64,000 nt of DNA, taken from NCBI RefSeq assembly GCF_947507565.1, contig NC_089191.1:1550001-1614000 (forward strand). The letters run 5' to 3'. The stretch comes from Oscarella lobularis (taxonomy: Eukaryota; Porifera; Homoscleromorpha; Homosclerophorida; Oscarellidae). Positions within the stretch are counted from its first letter, which is position 1. The number at the start of each line of letters is the position of its first letter. Positions 11,136 to 21,420 of the stretch are shown one piece after another. The position numbers and the translations under genes are program-made. The notes below the pieces were generated by a model. That model was not told the origin of the DNA. It saw nothing but the letters and a program-made list of their open reading frames with translations, and did no database searches.

Positions 11136-11336
11136 GAAAGATTTTTGGTTTGCTACGATGACGACGGCGTTCGCAAGGTAAAGCCAATTTGCAAACTGCA
11201 GCAAATCAACGAATACTTCGAAACTCTTTCTTCAAAAGTCATGGCTCAATACAAAAAGATGGGACCTTACAACGCAACGGTTCAGTCGATTGTTGATGGG
11301 GAGAAGGCAATTAGATCGCGTCTGAATGTTGATTGA
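11136..11336 (+). CDS. Candidate terminal exon, unknown protein
   Basis: Preceded by a pyrimidine-containing stretch and ending in a stop at 11336. The translation CYDDDGVRKVKPICKLQQ, then EYFETLSSKVMAQYKKMG and IVDGEKAIRSRLNVD is balanced in composition and resembles a helical C-terminus. I do not recognise the family. Any upstream exon would lie before 11100 and is not evident. Confidence 0.35.
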   Translation, partial: ERFLVCYDDDGVRKVKPICKLQQINEYFETLSSKVMAQYKKMGPYNATVQSIVDGEKAIRSRLNVD

Positions 11337-12044
11337 GCGAATTAGTAATTCTTTTGCATGCGGAAGAAAAAAAGAATTGATATGGCAGCTCAAGCAACTG
11401 ACGCTGAGCAGCGCAAAATCCTCTGAGTCTTTTTCAGACAATTGGAAATTTACAGAAGAGCGTGGCAGTGCTTGAACCGTATAAAACAGTATAATTAATC
11501 TCCTACATTTAGCAGTCAAGCCAGCTACAAACTGACGCTATAAAGCTTAGCAGAAAAACTGAAAATTCAGGCAAAGAACACTCTTTACGTGCGCTATACC
11601 CTAGTTAATGGAGAGTGTAAAACAGTAAAATCTTGTTTCTTTTAGGCAAAAAACACTTACACCCGTGTCGGAAAAGTGAACGATTTGGACGCGGCCTACG
11701 TCTTTGCAAGGGGCACTTAGAGATCCTATTAAAATGTCAAGAAAGCTTGCACCTGAGTTTTATTTCAAGGAAAAAAGACAGAAATTATATTTTACTACGC
11801 AATTGTACAATAATTTGCTTTTGATTTAGGAAGAAATGATTACTTGTGGATTTTTAAATCAAATTACGGAAAAGAAAAGGAGAAACTGGCAGATCAAGAG
11901 AAATATTCTTTGCTAACTTGCAAGTGCTATAAACGCTCTTCAAAGCATCAGTACGAGCAATCATTTTGACAAGTATATGTACGCCTAGTAAAGGAAACAT
12001 TGTACTAGGTCTTTATTTGATGAGGGTCAATCATTCTTTATTAT
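11337..12044. other. Intergenic, nothing recognised
   Basis: Short frames only. I see no repeat, splice-flanked exon or RNA gene. Confidence 0.4.
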
Positions 12045-13190
12045 TTAAAGCGCAGAGAGTAACACTGAAATTCCGTAGTTTTGGTCCTCCGCCAGAGGAT
12101 CAATATTTTCATTAAGCTTTGCAATTATGTCTTCACGAGATATTTCTTGAAGCTGTGGAACAGTAACTCGGCTAACTTCGTCCAATTCCCCGTCTGGAAC
12201 TGCCTCATCAGTTTCTAATCCGTACGTCGTGAGGTTGGCGTCAGACATCCGAAAGAGTTCCTCTGTTATTCGATAGCAGGACTGACTCTGAGTGTACATA
12301 CCGGCAATCCAGATTTGGTTTGGACTGCTGATTTGTGCCGACGATAGGGGACGGCTGTTTCACATGGTTTTGAATTCCCTCAAGTCTCTGTTTCAACAAG
12401 GAATGATAACGTAGTGAAGACACACGATGTGATCATCATTGATGTCCAATATTTGGTTTTCTTCAAGTTAGAAAAAGAGTTGGTGATACACCGAAACGGT
12501 CTAAAATGTTTATCAATGTTACTTCCCAAGTACTTCCGCCTTTGGCCCACCTGATAGTATACATCCCGCCGAAGTCGTTCAATTCTTCGCTGTGAACTGA
12601 CCTTCCAGCCAGAATGCTACCTCGACCTGGACCGCGCAAAGGGAGGGAGAGCATAAACAGGCCAACTAAAGTGTTTTCGCCACCCTTGTCGCTGCGAAAG
12701 CGGGACGGCAATCCATGTTCCGCAACGGCGTTTTCAAATAGTTCAAAAACAGTTGCCGCTTTTTTATTTGCCGAGCAGCGTATATATGTAACGACCCTAC
12801 TATAGCCGTCAATTCCAGCGTGAATAACAATGCGTCAGCTAAGAAGTAAGGAGGATGCATTACCTGAAACAATGACATTTTGCAAAGTAATACCGAATTA
12901 ATTTGTAATATCCGTTGATGTGCCATAAACTGTTGGGACATGGAACGAAATACGAGAGTGTTTCAATTGTTCTCGTCTATCGAGACATGGAACCCGGTGG
13001 GTCTACTTGGAAACAAATGCGTCGAACCCTATGAATAGGGATCTTAACTCCATTCCTTTTCAGCATGGTGTAAACGACGTGATATCCGCTTTGATGTTTG
13101 CATTTTAATATCCCGGATTGCAGACGCCAATTCGTCGTCATTAATTTCTGTGTAATACACATTTAGGTCAAACTCGGTCATCCGTCGTCT
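12045..13190 (-). pseudogene. Decayed integrase-core (rve-type) transposon gene
   Basis: Minus-strand pieces follow the order of a widespread invertebrate family with a retroviral-type integrase core. The upstream segment is SGYHVVYTMLKRNGVKIPIH, then VRRICFQVDPPGS (13162-12977). The core comes next with LPSRFRSDKGGENTLVGLF-like sequence and LPLRGPGRGSILAGRSVHSE (12711-12463), and finally an acidic C-terminus ending DPLAEDQNYGISV (12299-12045). In this family the SDKGGEN motif carries one catalytic aspartate. The pieces are out of frame with one another and the spacer near 12660-12940 is scrambled, so the gene is dead. It may come from a Ginger-like or related cut-and-paste element; no TIRs were found. 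Confidence 0.65.
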
Positions 13191-13194
13191 AACG

Positions 13195-14087
13195 GTGGAT
13201 GTGGAGACTCTTCGCATTGAGGCGATAGAGAAGGTGTTTTCCAGTAGATATTAAAACTTCTGCAAGGTTATGACGTACTTCGGCCGTCCTCTATCACGTC
13301 TCTCTAAAGGCAATGGTTCTGCTTCTGGCGCCCACTCCAAAGAATTAGCTGATCAAAGTCTGACACAATTTGGAACTGCAGCCAATACGCCGTTAGAGAA
13401 TTCAAGAGCTTCTGAAAGCTGAACAACCCATACGTAGAGACGTTGCAGGCAAAAGCGAAGGCTGTCAGCAAATTCGAATGTAATTTAGTCTTGCTCGTAG
13501 CGATCTATTTCTTCAACGATGCCGTTGAGGTAGTATAAGAACACTCTCTGAGCTTCCATATTAGGTACAGCCATGTATAGTAGATATTAATTAAACTCTC
13601 AAGAACTTTATTAAACATTTTGATAACCATCATAAAACAAAAGCAAACTAGATTTCATCTGTACTCAAACGCTGCCTAAACTCAAACTCTTTGGCTAAAG
13701 ATTTAGTGCAAGATTCCGGAAAAGCAACAAAAGATAATTCTTAGTTCTGCCTAGGAAAAAGTTGGCGGTAGACGGGGGTTTGGGGGCGAAGCCCCCAAAA
13801 AATTAGGTGGCATAGCCTTTGAAAGTCAATTTTAATTACGTCTGGAATTCTTACCATACTAAATTCTAACTAACTAAGCTCCAAGTTATCTCATTCACGC
13901 CACTTTCAGCCGTCGGTTTTTCTTCTTGTCCCACAGCTTTACGGCTTCATCGACAAGAAACGAATCTGTATCGGGTCCTAAAGTTACATGAGCATTGTCT
14001 GTGGTAAGTTTACTTTTTCAGAGACGTGGTCTTACCTTTTGTTGAAATTCTTATCACAGCGTCTAAAGTAAGTTCCTTCTTGGGATT
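13195..14087. other. Intergenic with a GC-rich hairpin
   Basis: No gene recognised; 13195-13600 may hold further decayed N-terminal sequence of the integrase gene. At about 13781-13796 the sequence GGGGGCGAAGCCCCC forms a perfect 6-bp stem with a 3-nt loop. Confidence 0.4.
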
Positions 14088-14390
14088 TCACACGCGGGTT
14101 TCGATCAGCTGAAGTCGAGAGAAGGTCCGCTCTACGTCGGCCGTGTGGATAGGCAGAACACGGCATATCTTTGCAAAAGTGCAATGTTTGGGTAAATGGT
14201 GTTCAATGTACTGTTTGTAGTGAATGCTGAAATAACTTCTTCGAGAGTCGAATCTTGGTGCGACGTTTTCAACAGCGGCCGGCAATTGGTCCAATCGCTA
14301 ATGCAGTCTGGCACAATATTCACTGCTTTGGAAAATTGATTGTCTAATACTGTCACTTTATCCAATCCGTAGTTCATGACCTCGTCGGTG
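14088..14390 (-). pseudogene. hAT transposase C-terminal fragment
   Basis: Minus strand. YFSIHYKQYIEHHLPKH and HTADVERTFSRLQLIETRV match the hAT C-terminal dimerisation region and resemble the ADVERTFSQMKL end of the copy at 1952-4085. One frameshift near 14275 joins it to an upstream segment (VLDNQFSKAVNIVPDCISDW). Only the last 90 or so residues survive. Confidence 0.6.
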
Positions 14391-14897
14391 TCTGTGTTTG
14401 TTTGTGTAGTTTCTGCCTGTCTATGTCCCCATCTGTGTGTTTGTTCGTGTAGTTTCTGCCTGTCTGTGTAAGCATCTGTGTGTTTGTCTGTGTACTTTCT
14501 GCCTGTCTGTGTTCGCTTCTGTGACACTGTTTGTTGAGGTACTTTCTGCCTCTGTCTACACTTGCTGTATGAGTCTGTCTCCTTATCTACGTGTTCGCAC
14601 ATGTACTTTCGGCTTATCTGTCTCCCCATTGATGTAGTTTCTGTGTCTGTGTTTGTTTGTGTAGTTTCTGCTAGTCTATGTCCCCATCTGTGTGTTTGTC
14701 AGTGTATTTTCTGCCTGTCTGTGTATGCATCTGTGTGTTTGTCTGTGTACTTTCTGTCTGTCTTTGTTCGCTTCTGTGACACTGTTTGTCTCAGTACTTT
14801 CTGCCTCTGTCTACACTTGCTGTATGGGTATGTCTCCTTATCTACGTGTTCGCACATGTACTTTCGGCTTATCTGTCTCCCCATTTATGTTTTTCTG
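14388..14897. repeat. 255-bp tandem duplication of TG-rich sequence
   Basis: Copy 1 (14388-14642) and copy 2 (14643 to about 14897) align along their whole length with a few substitutions. Each is built from shorter units containing GTGTNGTTTCTGCCTGTCTG. Open frames here are a by-product of the repeat. Confidence 0.9.
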
Positions 14898-15447
14898 TGT
14901 AGTTTCTGTTTCTCTTCGCATTTTTGTTTTGAGTACAGTATATGACTACTCACGTACACTACCGCCATTTTCTGCAACGAACTGTCTGGACGTCCACGTT
15001 GTTGTTGCCTGGGTAATGCTAACACAAACGCAAAAACGTCACTTCAAGCGAGAAAGACCTACTCTAAAAAATGTCAAAAAGTCCTACACGATCTTGCTAC
15101 CGTGCTAAAAAGCAGGCCAGTAAGCGTATGGTGCACGACCGAGGCTGCGTGTGAATGTTTAAGGTCGCGGATGCAAGCATTCGGACGCGCGTAATGTCGC
15201 GTTTCGAAGCTGACCCTCGAAGTGGACGCCGGCGGCCGAAAACCCGATCACGCGAAGCGGGCACGATGGGAAAGAGCTTTCCGCGCTGTCGCGAATGCTT
15301 CGACAGAGCGACGACGAAGCCCATCGTGACAAACGCTCGAGAGCCGCGCCCACTCAAGATGGCTGTCGCGTTTATAAGTATGGAAGATGACAGAATAGGT
15401 AACGAACGAAGAACATGCTTAACTATAAGACAAACGTACATTATTAA
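14898..15447. other. Intergenic; GC-rich patch 15110-15370
   Basis: The GC-rich patch is open in several frames. A short plus-strand start in good context (AAGATGGC, about 15357) followed by an AATAG-GTAACG donor-like site near 15400 could be a first exon, but nothing downstream supports it. Confidence 0.3.
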
Positions 15448-15718
15448 TTAAGGGAGGAAGGGGTTATTGTACCTCAGAAGAGCAACGGGTGCTGACAACC
15501 CGGCCGCAAGACTGAGGGACTCTACCGGGCTTGACAAGATCTTTTTAACCTCTTCGATGATAATTCGAGCGTTTTGACGTTGGAGAACGGACGAGAGCCT
15601 ATTTCGCCAATAATGGGAGAAAGCTGGACGATCCTTTAGAAAGTCAACAAAGGAGCTACAGTGCGTCTCGGAATAAAATGGTATTCTTAGCGCGCGCAGT
15701 TTTACCTCTCGTTTCTTC
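15448..15718 (-). CDS. Candidate host terminal exon, interrupted by a transposon
   Basis: Minus-strand frame ending in a stop at 15448, with normal composition (IPFYSETHCSSFVDFLKD, then RIIIEEVKKILSSPVESL). Without the 9.5-kb element and one copy of its target duplication, the sequence upstream would read AATTCTAG followed directly by GAAGAAACGAGAG. The exon therefore probably began at a normal splice acceptor and the element landed within its first bases. As it stands, the frame extends 12 codons into the element's TIR, which supplies an ATG at 15753. No family recognised. Confidence 0.45.
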
Positions 15719-15759
15719 CAGGGGGGTTTTGCACTAAAGTGCGCTAAGGACACACCTTT
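15719..15759 (+). repeat. Left TIR of the 9.5-kb element
   Basis: 41 bp, perfectly inverted at 25171-25211. It contains an inner palindrome, GCACTAAAGTGC, a plausible transposase-binding core (inference). Confidence 0.92.
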
Positions 15760-16020
15760 ATCAGAAATCTTTCATTTTTCCACTGAAACATACTATTTTA
15801 AGGTATGGTAACTGTTTATCTTAGAGAATCGGCTGCACTGGCAAATTTTCATATTTTTTTAACCAGTCGTTTCACCGAACCAGCCTCTGACTTTTTGGGA
15901 ACGTTTGCCAAGTTTTTTTTCCAAACGACCATTGTTTTTCTTGAAATCTACAGTTGCTTTAGCTTTATTGTGAGACGTCTCGTTATTGATTTAAGCGCCG
16001 CAGAACTTCATTATGTAGAT

Positions 16021-19000
16021 ATGGACGCGGAATCGGAAATGGGGGGGGGCCTGCCCTAGTTCCGTGCTTATGGGCAAACGACCGCGCCAACCGTCTACTC
16101 CCACGGGCGATACACCCACTCAAAAATCAAGTCGCGCCAGCTCCTCTCGCGAATCTTCTGTTTCTCGCCGATCTCTCTTTGGGAAAAGGGAACGGTGGAC
16201 TCCTGCAGAAGATCTCCGACTTCTGTCTGCCGTAGAGCGTATATCTCCTTTTGTTTGGCCAACCCAGGAGCGTGCACGCCAGAGTTGGGATATGGTTGCC
16301 TTAGATTTCACCAGCAGATCAGGTAATCGTAAAAACATATTGATTATGCATGTCAGCTGTAGTGACTGCGTGAATTTTCTCCAGGAAATGCGTGCTTTTC
16401 AAGAGTCGTGAGACAGTTCGTACCCAATTTTCCGACACCCCGTGACGCACTAGCAGCAGCAATTGAAACTCAAATTGGTGAGCGAAGTTTCGGATGTCAG
16501 GCAACGCCTGAAGTCGACACGAAGAGCACTCAAACAGATGGAGTGTACGATTCCGTTTTGGAGCAGTTTCGCGTCATGTCATCATCTGATAAGGTTGTGT
16601 GCACGGGCATTGTGAGTGACAGATTCACTGACTATTTCACAGATACGCTTTCTTGACGTCGCTTTTGCGGAAGTTGTATCAGATTTGGCAATACCCGACT
16701 GCGACAACGAATTCGTATCGACAGCAGTTCGAGCTATGCTAAACTTGAAGGAAGCGGGCCGGTCAAATATGATTCGCGGACTGGTCAACTGCGTCGGGCT
16801 CGAGGGCAGCGCTGGCCAACGTACTCGTCTGCCTCTCGATCGTATGCCGACGGGCTATATCGAATATCAGATACAATTTTTCAATGCTTCTCACTCATCA
16901 ACGGTATGTGCAATAAAGCCGGTACAGAATAAATGAACATATGCAAATTTGGGTAGATTTCCCCTTGCCCTAAAGATTACCTGCAGTGGTGCGACACGAT
17001 GTACCATAGTTTTGGTGCCAGGTGGCACTGCCTTCACAGAGGACCTGGTTGGGCAATTCAACCAGTAGTTCCTCCGACTCAGATGGTTCCTGGGAATGTA
17101 TGTTTATATCTATAATGCTCCTTCAAATTCTATTCTCTACTCTTCCTTCAAGGCCAAAATGAACAATGCGTGTCCGTCAATTGCTACACATTCGAGAAAC
17201 AATTCGAAAGATATGTTTCTGAAAACCTCGGAAATTCAGGTTTGTTCATTGGTGAAACAATTCTGCTACTTATTCAGAAAGTTAGGTACAGGCGCTTTTG
17301 GATGCCAAGGCAGCACATCCGAACTCATCCTTTTGGATAAAAGCGGATGCGACAGATGTTGTGAGTGGAATACAAGAGTCCCTCAAGCACGAATGGAACG
17401 GAGATGTCGATATGAATGACGGCGTTGTGCAATCTCTTAGAGAAGAGTATCTTGCAACTATAGAGAAGGCATCACAATTTGGTTTGCCCTCTCGCTCCAA
17501 AGCCATTAAGGAAGATGCTCTCTTTATTCGCGGAAGTCTCAATAATTATATAGGGAAAATTGAAGAAGGAACGGCCAGTGCCTCGTCTCATCTCTTAACT
17601 TTGTGAATTACCGTATTCTGCCGAGTAAACGCCTATCCCTGAGCAAGCGCCCACCCCCCTCTTCCGTGCGAAATTAGTGTACAGGGTACATTTGTATCCT
17701 TGTGAACGCCCATGCACGCGTATCATCTTAGATTTCGTGCACGTTGCTTTTCATTCAATTAAGCGGCGCATGCCTGTTTGACAGTTTCCATTGTTACGTC
17801 ATTCGTTGGCGCAACTTCAAGATGTCGAAGCGACATTCGTCTTACACCGTCGGATTCAAATGCATGGCCGTGAAATGGCACAGATTGCACGGCAGAAACG
17901 TCTCCCAAACGGCAAGGGAGTTCGAGGTCGACCGAAAACGGATTCGCGAATGGGAGAGAAACTTCGATGAGTTAGCGAAGCATGATGTTGGTGCATCGAA
18001 GAAAAAGAGGAAGCTTCACCAAGGGCGTGAGGTCGCATCAAAAGAGTTAGACGATTCCCTTTTCTCATATCTCGAAGAGGAACGGGCGAAGGGCAACTCC
18101 GTTTCAAACAAGGAGCTTCGGGCACGAGGAGAGGAAATTGCTGGCGGCTTGCAAATGCAAGGATTTGCCGCCAGTTCCAAATGGCTGTGGCGGTGGAAAC
18201 GACGATTCCACGTGGGATATCGATCTCGAACGAACTCATCCCAGTTTGTCCCGGCCGATTTCGCGGAGAAACTTGCAGCATTTCGCCGGTAAGATTTGCC
18301 TTTTCGTACATAGCGGGGGATTCTAATTTTTGTCTCAGTTCCGTTATTGCTGCAAGGATCAAGCATTCCATTATCCCCGACAAAATTGTCAATATGGATC
18401 AGACAATGGTTCGGTTTGACATGCCCTGCAGGAGGACAAACGAGTTGAAAGGAAAAAAGACTGTTCGAATAAAAACTTCTCGCGCGGAAAAGAAGGGGTT
18501 CACTGTTGCGCTTGCTTCAATTGCTGCAGGGGACAAACTTCCGGCATTTCTGATCTTCAAAGAACGCAGCGGCCAACTTGGGCAACGAGTGAGGAGAAAT
18601 TTGATTTATCCCGGTAATGTTCGCGTGTTTGCATCTACCAATGGCTGGATGACCCGTGAACTGTTCCACACTTGGTTGAGAACGGTATACAAAAGTCATC
18701 AACAACGAAAGTTGCTGATTTTAGATGAATATCGCCCTCATAAGGCAGACGACAGTCGAAAAATTGCGTCAGAAGAATGCAACTCGGAGATCGTTCTAAT
18801 TCCGGGTGGGTGCATGTCGATAGCCCAGCCTATGGATCGGTCGGTGAACAAGCCGTTCAAGGAAAGCATTAGGGAGTCGTGGTCGAGCTGGATGAGGCAG
18901 AACGGCGGAGGGAAAACACCTGCTGGCAATTTGAAACAGCCAACCCGACAAAATGTTATTGATTGGGTAGCAGAAGCTTGGAGAAAAATTTCGCCCGAAT

Positions 19001-21400
19001 TGCTGGTGAAGTCTTTCCTTGTTTGCGGCATTTCGAATGCACTTGATGGATCAGAAGATGACCTCCTTAACGACGATTTGCCGCGACTGAATGAAGAAGA
19101 CGAAGGGGGGAATGAATCAGACGAAGAGGACTCTCCATCTGACTCCGATGACGACGACGACCTCAGCTCCTTCGGTGATGAGGAAGACGATGACTGAAAC
19201 ATTCTCATTGTGAACAGTCTGTGTGAATCTTATATGGTATATATAGTGCGAGTGGTACAGCACCGGTAGACACTAAACTGCTCTCTTCATGTGAACTTAG
19301 ATTGGGTGGGCGTTTACTGGGATATAAATCCTAGGATAGTCCGAGCAAGCGCCCACCCCCCTCTGAATTCTAAACTTATTGCAAGCGCCCATGGGCGTTT
19401 ACTCGGCAGAATACGGTATATGTACTATTAGGCTTACAATTGCGAAAAAAGTTTTTGGAGAAGAAAGGAAAAGAGCGAAAAGACAGGCAGTCGCATCTTT
19501 GGGCCGTCGAAGACATGAAGACATGCATCGCCGAGGGAGGACAGCTAATAGCTTTGCTAGACGAAATCATATCGGATGGAGAATGCACCGCTTCGGCAAT
19601 AGCGAAAGTACACCAAATTATTCGCTAGCCTACAGCCTCACTATTTCTTCCGTGCAGGTTCGTGAACAAACTGAAGAAATTGCGCAAGGAATGTGTCGTC
19701 TGATCCGCACGCCGGCATCGCATGCATTAGTTTTTATGATAAGCCCGGAAGAAAGAGTCCGGAAACCATACGCCTTTCCCGTTCAATTAGTGCCGTGCCG
19801 TTCTTTGACGGACGAGAAGCTGCGCGAGCTCGTTCAAAAAGTTGTAGTGAAAATGGAAGAGATGGGAATGAATGCTTGTGGTATAAGACGCCTGTTTTGC
19901 CAGTGGACAAGTTGTTTCACGATGTGATGCAGGCTTAGTAACTGACGGGGAATTTAATAGCTTACGCTCCCGCGGCGCTTCTCGGCCAGTGAATGTGCTA
20001 CAAATCAAAGCCGAAATAAGGTTAAAAATTGGGAAACTAGGTGTTGAAAAGCTAAGAAACATCTTCATGCCTAAACGTAAATTTTTGTGCAGCAAAAGGA
20101 CAATCCTTTTTTAATTCGTGCTATTTAGGACATGGCGATCCTCCGCAGGCCGTCATTTTTCATCATGCAGTGCCAGGACATATGCTGGCATACATTCGGT
20201 CCGTGCTGTCCAAGGGTGGCCTTTGGATAGCAGCCGTGCGGACTTTGCGACAAAAAACCGTTCCGCCGGGATTTCCAATGCACACTTGGAAAGGAGGCAA
20301 ACTTTGTTTAAGCTTCTTATTTTTTAGCAACACTCTCTTGTCATAGACATTTACACGTCCGAGGAGGACGAGACGGAGAAGGAGTGCTTGATGTCATTGC
20401 TTGCTCAGTTGGAGTTCAAACGCATTGTCTGTCAGTATGATGAGGAAGGCGTTCCCTTTCGAACGTACATGTACGTTCCTGAGAAAAACGAATCGACTGG
20501 AGAAGTCTTCCAAGATCGAGAGGATCATAATCACGTATTGAAGGTAAGGTAACATGAAGATGATCATGAATGAGACTACAACGTTAACGTATGCTGCGTT
20601 GACAGGAGAGAGAAAACAGGACGTTGGTATGCGGAGCGGTTGCTCTCCAAATCCGTCGCAGATTTCTTCAGACGAAAAGGATATGTGCTCGAAGAAGAGT
20701 ATTTTCGGACTGTGGCTAATTGGCACTCAGCATCAGAAGAAAGAGGACTGTCACAGTTACAGCGATGCCGCAATAACTACAAGATGCTGAATATGATTCT
20801 TTCGGAGCTGATGCCTTGGTTCGAATCAATGTACGACTTCTCACTGTTGGAGGTCAACCAGTAAGTACATTTTGTCATTGCAGGCAAATATAACTGTATT
20901 ATACGCTGTGTAGACCTGTCAAAGACGTACTAGGATTCAGCAGAGAGACCCTCATTGCTGTGACAACTAACTGCGAAAGCCAAGAGTACAGAAGACGAGA
21001 CAACAGCGAACTGGGAGTGGAACACCCACGAGCATCATCCTCTGATGACGTGGAGTGTTTCTTTTCAATTCTCAACGAACGTCTTGGAAGGAATTTCACC
21101 ATTAAAAATCTAAAAGATTTGTGGATTGTCACGTGCCAGGAGTTCAGCAAACGAATTGATCCTGATCTTCCGTTTTATTACCACACAAGTGGAAAGAGCC
21201 GATATCGGACGACCGACCTACCCAGCTTTGACGAAGGCCAAGGAAAGCCTACTCGCCTGGACAGCCTAAAGCCTTCACGACGAGAACATGAAGGAAGAAA
21301 AGTAATTGGAAGGTCGACAATGATTGCAAGAGGAGGGTCATCGCTTAGGCAAACGTTTCACGTTGGACCACTCAGTTTGCCGTTTATTCGTCCACGTTAA
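16021..21400 (+). CDS. Multi-exon gene of an unannotated transposon-borne family (candidate transposase)
   Basis: Readable exons: about 16070-16322, 16385-16611, 16643-16903, 16976-17095, 17153-17239, 17286-17577, 19432-19607, 19658-19880, 19933-20076, 20129 onward, about 20328-20543, 20560-20862 and about 20910-21400. Most introns are 31-60 bp with GT-AG ends. The N-terminus has a Myb/MADF-like stretch (RERWTPAEDLRLLSAVERIS). The body carries SFWIKADATDVVSGIQES, HEWNGDVDMNDG, GLVTDGEFNSLRSRGASRP, VFQDREDHNHVLK, EHPRASSSDDVECFFSIL and DPDLPF. I recognise these as a conserved block in many unannotated sponge and cnidarian proteins. The ADATD, TDGEF and SSDDVE acidic residues are candidates for a DDE/D triad (inference). 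A nine-G run (about 16041-16049) separates an earlier ATG at 16021 from the frame. Near 20550-20640 a frameshift and an apparent deletion indicate early decay. A pogo element sits in the intron 17578-19431. Confidence 0.68.
17611..19416 (+). mobile_element. pogo-type transposon 1, nested in an intron
   Basis: TIRs start CCGTATTCTGCCGAGTAAAC and mirror at 19416. TA is duplicated at 17609-17610 and 19417-19418, the Tc1/mariner-pogo signature. Subterminal GAGCAAGCGCCCACCCCCCT occurs near both ends in direct, not inverted, orientation (about 17640 and 19350). The surrounding intron would have been only 46 bp. Confidence 0.92.
17822..19197 (+). CDS. pogo-family DDD transposase
   Basis: Two exons, 17822-18288 and 18339-19197, with a 50-bp GTAAG...CAG intron that restores one frame of about 442 residues. 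The N-terminal DNA-binding part has a Brinker/CENP-B-like helix-turn-helix (YTVGFKCMAVKWHRLHGRNV, then EVDRKRIREWE). A second CENP-B-type helix region follows near residues 75-150. The catalytic domain shows D in KIVNMDQTMVRFDMP, D in LLILDEYRPHKAD and D in SIAQPMDRSVNKPFK, as expected for pogo enzymes. The C-terminus is very acidic (Asp/Glu/Ser tail). I find no stop or frameshift, so it may still encode an active enzyme. It should excise the element at TA sites. Confidence 0.9.
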
Positions 21401-21420
21401 TAAATACTTCAGAGTCCAAT

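Noticed and set aside
14437-15108. Several overlapping open frames on both strands
   Set aside because: They follow the TG-rich tandem repeat and disappear outside it.
15155-15451. Plus-strand Arg-rich frame
   Set aside because: Opposite frames are equally open; looks like a GC-rich patch rather than a gene.
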